14,108 bases of DNA, taken from NCBI GenBank assembly GCA_964574865.1, contig CAZNOT010000013.1:1-14108 (forward strand), written 5' to 3'. Below the pieces are notes generated by a model that saw only the letters and a program-made list of their open reading frames with translations, made no database searches and was not told the DNA's origin. Positions 13,113 through 14,108 of the stretch are shown here, piece by piece. Position 1 is the stretch's first letter. Every line of letters starts with the position of its first letter. This stretch comes from DATDYW01 sp964574865 (GTDB lineage: Bacteria > Patescibacteriota > Minisyncoccia > Phycocordibacterales > JAACPR01). A program made the position numbers and the translations under genes.

Positions 13113-13167
13113 AACCGCCTCGGTAGTTCGCGTACGGCTGCACGCGAACTACCGAGACGGTTTTTTT
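13113..13167 (+). terminator. Very long-stem intrinsic terminator
   Basis: Arms 13113-13133 and 13142-13162 pair over 21 positions with a single C-A mismatch (13118/13157) around an eight-base loop. Seven Ts follow at 13161-13167. The U-tract is on the plus strand; the minus strand gives TTCCCCTTTTT, so weaker termination of rnr is possible. Confidence 0.93.
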
Positions 13168-13189
13168 GAGTCGAGACGCGAGAGAGGCC

Positions 13190-14108
13190 CTACTTCGCCA
13201 GCGAGAAATCGAGGCGTCGCTCGTCGAGGTCGGCCTTGTCGACGGTGACGCGGACCTTGTCGCCGAGGGCGATAGTTTTGCCGGTCTTCTGGCCGACCAT
13301 GCGGTAGTTCTTCTCGTCGAGCGAGAAGTAGTCGTCGCCGAGCTTGGTCACGTGGACCATGCCCTCGGCGCCGGTGTCGTCGAGCGCCACGAAGACGCCG
13401 GACTTCATCACGCCGGAGATCGTGCCCTCGTACGTCTCGCCGATGTGGTTCATCATGAACTCCACCTGCTTGTAGCGGATCGAGAGGCGCTCGGCCTCGG
13501 ACGCGAGCACCTCGCGCTCGGTGGCGCGGGCGGCGATTTTCTCGAAGGTCGCGACGTCGTGGTCGGTGACGCGCTCGTTGGCCAGTGCGTGCGCCAGGAT
13601 GCGGTGCACCACGAGGTCTGGGTAGCGGCGGATCGGCGACGTGAAGTGCGTGTAGTACTCGAACGCGAGGCCGTAGTGGCCCGAGTTGTCGATGGAGTAC
13701 GCGGCCTTGGCCATCGAGCGGATGGCGGCGGTTTTCACGAGGTCCTCCTCGGGGCGGCCGGCGACGGCCTTGAGCAGCGTGTTGAGGTCCTGCTGCGACA
13801 CCTCGCCGTCCTCCGAGACGCGCAGCGTGTGGCCGAGCGCGTGGACGAACGCCTGGAGGTTCTTGATGCGCTCCGCGTCCGGCGTGTCGTGGATGCGGTA
13901 CATCATGCCGCGCGCCTCGCCGCCTGAGGTCTCGCGGTCGTAGCGGTCCAGGCGGCGCGCCACAGCGCGGTTGGCGAGGAGCATGTACTCCTCGACCAGC
14001 TTGTGCGTCGCGAGGTGCGGGCGCTTGAAGATGCGGACCGGCACGCCGCGCGGGTCGAGCTCGAAGCCGAACTCGTCGCGCTCGAACGAAATGGCGCCGG
14101 CGGCGGCG
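13190..14108 (-). CDS. rnr: Ribonuclease R, C-terminal part (truncated by window)
   Basis: 3'-5' exoribonuclease of the RNB family, which degrades structured RNA. The frame is open to the window edge, so 305 C-terminal residues are visible and the GTG at 14044 is internal. FERDEFGFEL and KLVEEYMLLAN belong to the RNB catalytic domain, as does HYGLAFEYYTHFTSPIRRYPDL, whose HFTSPIRRYPDL is diagnostic. An S1 RNA-binding domain occupies about residues 223-303 (YEGTISGVMKSGVFVAL), and the protein stops immediately after it at FSLAK. The lysine-rich tail seen beyond S1 in E. coli RNase R is missing. RNase II also has RNB plus S1, so rnr rather than rnb rests on closer motif resemblance. The catalytic aspartates lie upstream of the window. 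It converges with smc. Confidence 0.9.
   Translation of the reverse strand, partial: AAAGAISFERDEFGFELDPRGVPVRIFKRPHLATHKLVEEYMLLANRAVARRLDRYDRETSGGEARGMMYRIHDTPDAERIKNLQAFVHALGHTLRVSEDGEVSQQDLNTLLKAVAGRPEEDLVKTAAIRSMAKAAYSIDNSGHYGLAFEYYTHFTSPIRRYPDLVVHRILAHALANERVTDHDVATFEKIAARATEREVLASEAERLSIRYKQVEFMMNHIGETYEGTISGVMKSGVFVALDDTGAEGMVHVTKLGDDYFSLDEKNYRMVGQKTGKTIALGDKVRVTVDKADLDERRLDFSLAK

Larger units (their letters stand above)
12975..13167 (+). ncRNA. Possible structured RNA or smc 3' UTR between smc and rnr
   Basis: The smc-rnr gap carries consecutive hairpins on the plus strand. They are TTTATG/CATAAA (12975-12990), GCGGG/CCCGC (13026-13038), TCAGC/GCTGA (13042-13057), GCCTC/GAGGC (about 13065-13085) and CCCTTTT/AAAAGGG (13094-13111), then a 21-bp terminator stem. 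A TATCAT box at 12963-12968 would start transcription at the first hairpin, but its -35 is poor. The alternatives are an extended smc 3' UTR or a decayed gene (see 12990-13082). No RNA family was recognised. Confidence 0.35.

Overview
The window is GC-rich, gene-dense bacterial chromosome. Intergenic gaps are short, nearly every transcription unit ends in a clean intrinsic terminator, and most genes have a TANNNT -10 box only a few bases before the start codon with no Shine-Dalgarno sequence. Together with a short SMC without a recognisable hinge, a ThrRS without a TGS domain and an Asp/Tyr-rich PKD-like surface protein ending in an IPYTG anchor, this suggests a member of the Patescibacteria (CPR), perhaps a high-GC Parcubacteria lineage. 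That placement is inference. TGA ends rnhB, smc and the 154-residue gene, so the UGA=Gly code of some CPR groups is not in use. I see no CRISPR array, transposase, phage gene, tRNA or rRNA.

Layout. 2-1369 (+) is the C-terminal part of a secreted, anchored surface protein: a Tyr-Asp-Gly repeat, three Cys-containing PKD-like domains, then IPYTG, a membrane helix and a basic tail. It converges on thrS (-) across one bidirectional terminator. A 114-residue orphan (+) diverges from thrS. dnaE (-) follows, then a 154-residue predicted membrane orphan (-).

From 7690 to 12956 everything reads on +: rnhB; an unassigned structured RNA with a near-consensus promoter and tandem terminators; a cysteine-less rpmF (bL32); a NusB-Nudix fusion three bases before rnc; then smc. 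The rnc-smc adjacency is a known bacterial gene order. Between smc and the 3' end of rnr (-) lies a hairpin-rich stretch with a very long terminator stem and a 30-codon ORF that may be a phosphatase remnant.

The core genes serve replication (DnaE, RNase HII), chromosome organisation (SMC), RNA processing and decay (RNase III, RNase R), transcription (NusB) and translation (ThrRS, bL32). The most unusual features are the hinge-less SMC, the unassigned RNA, the NusB-Nudix fusion, the leaderless promoter architecture and the surface protein with its recent internal duplication.
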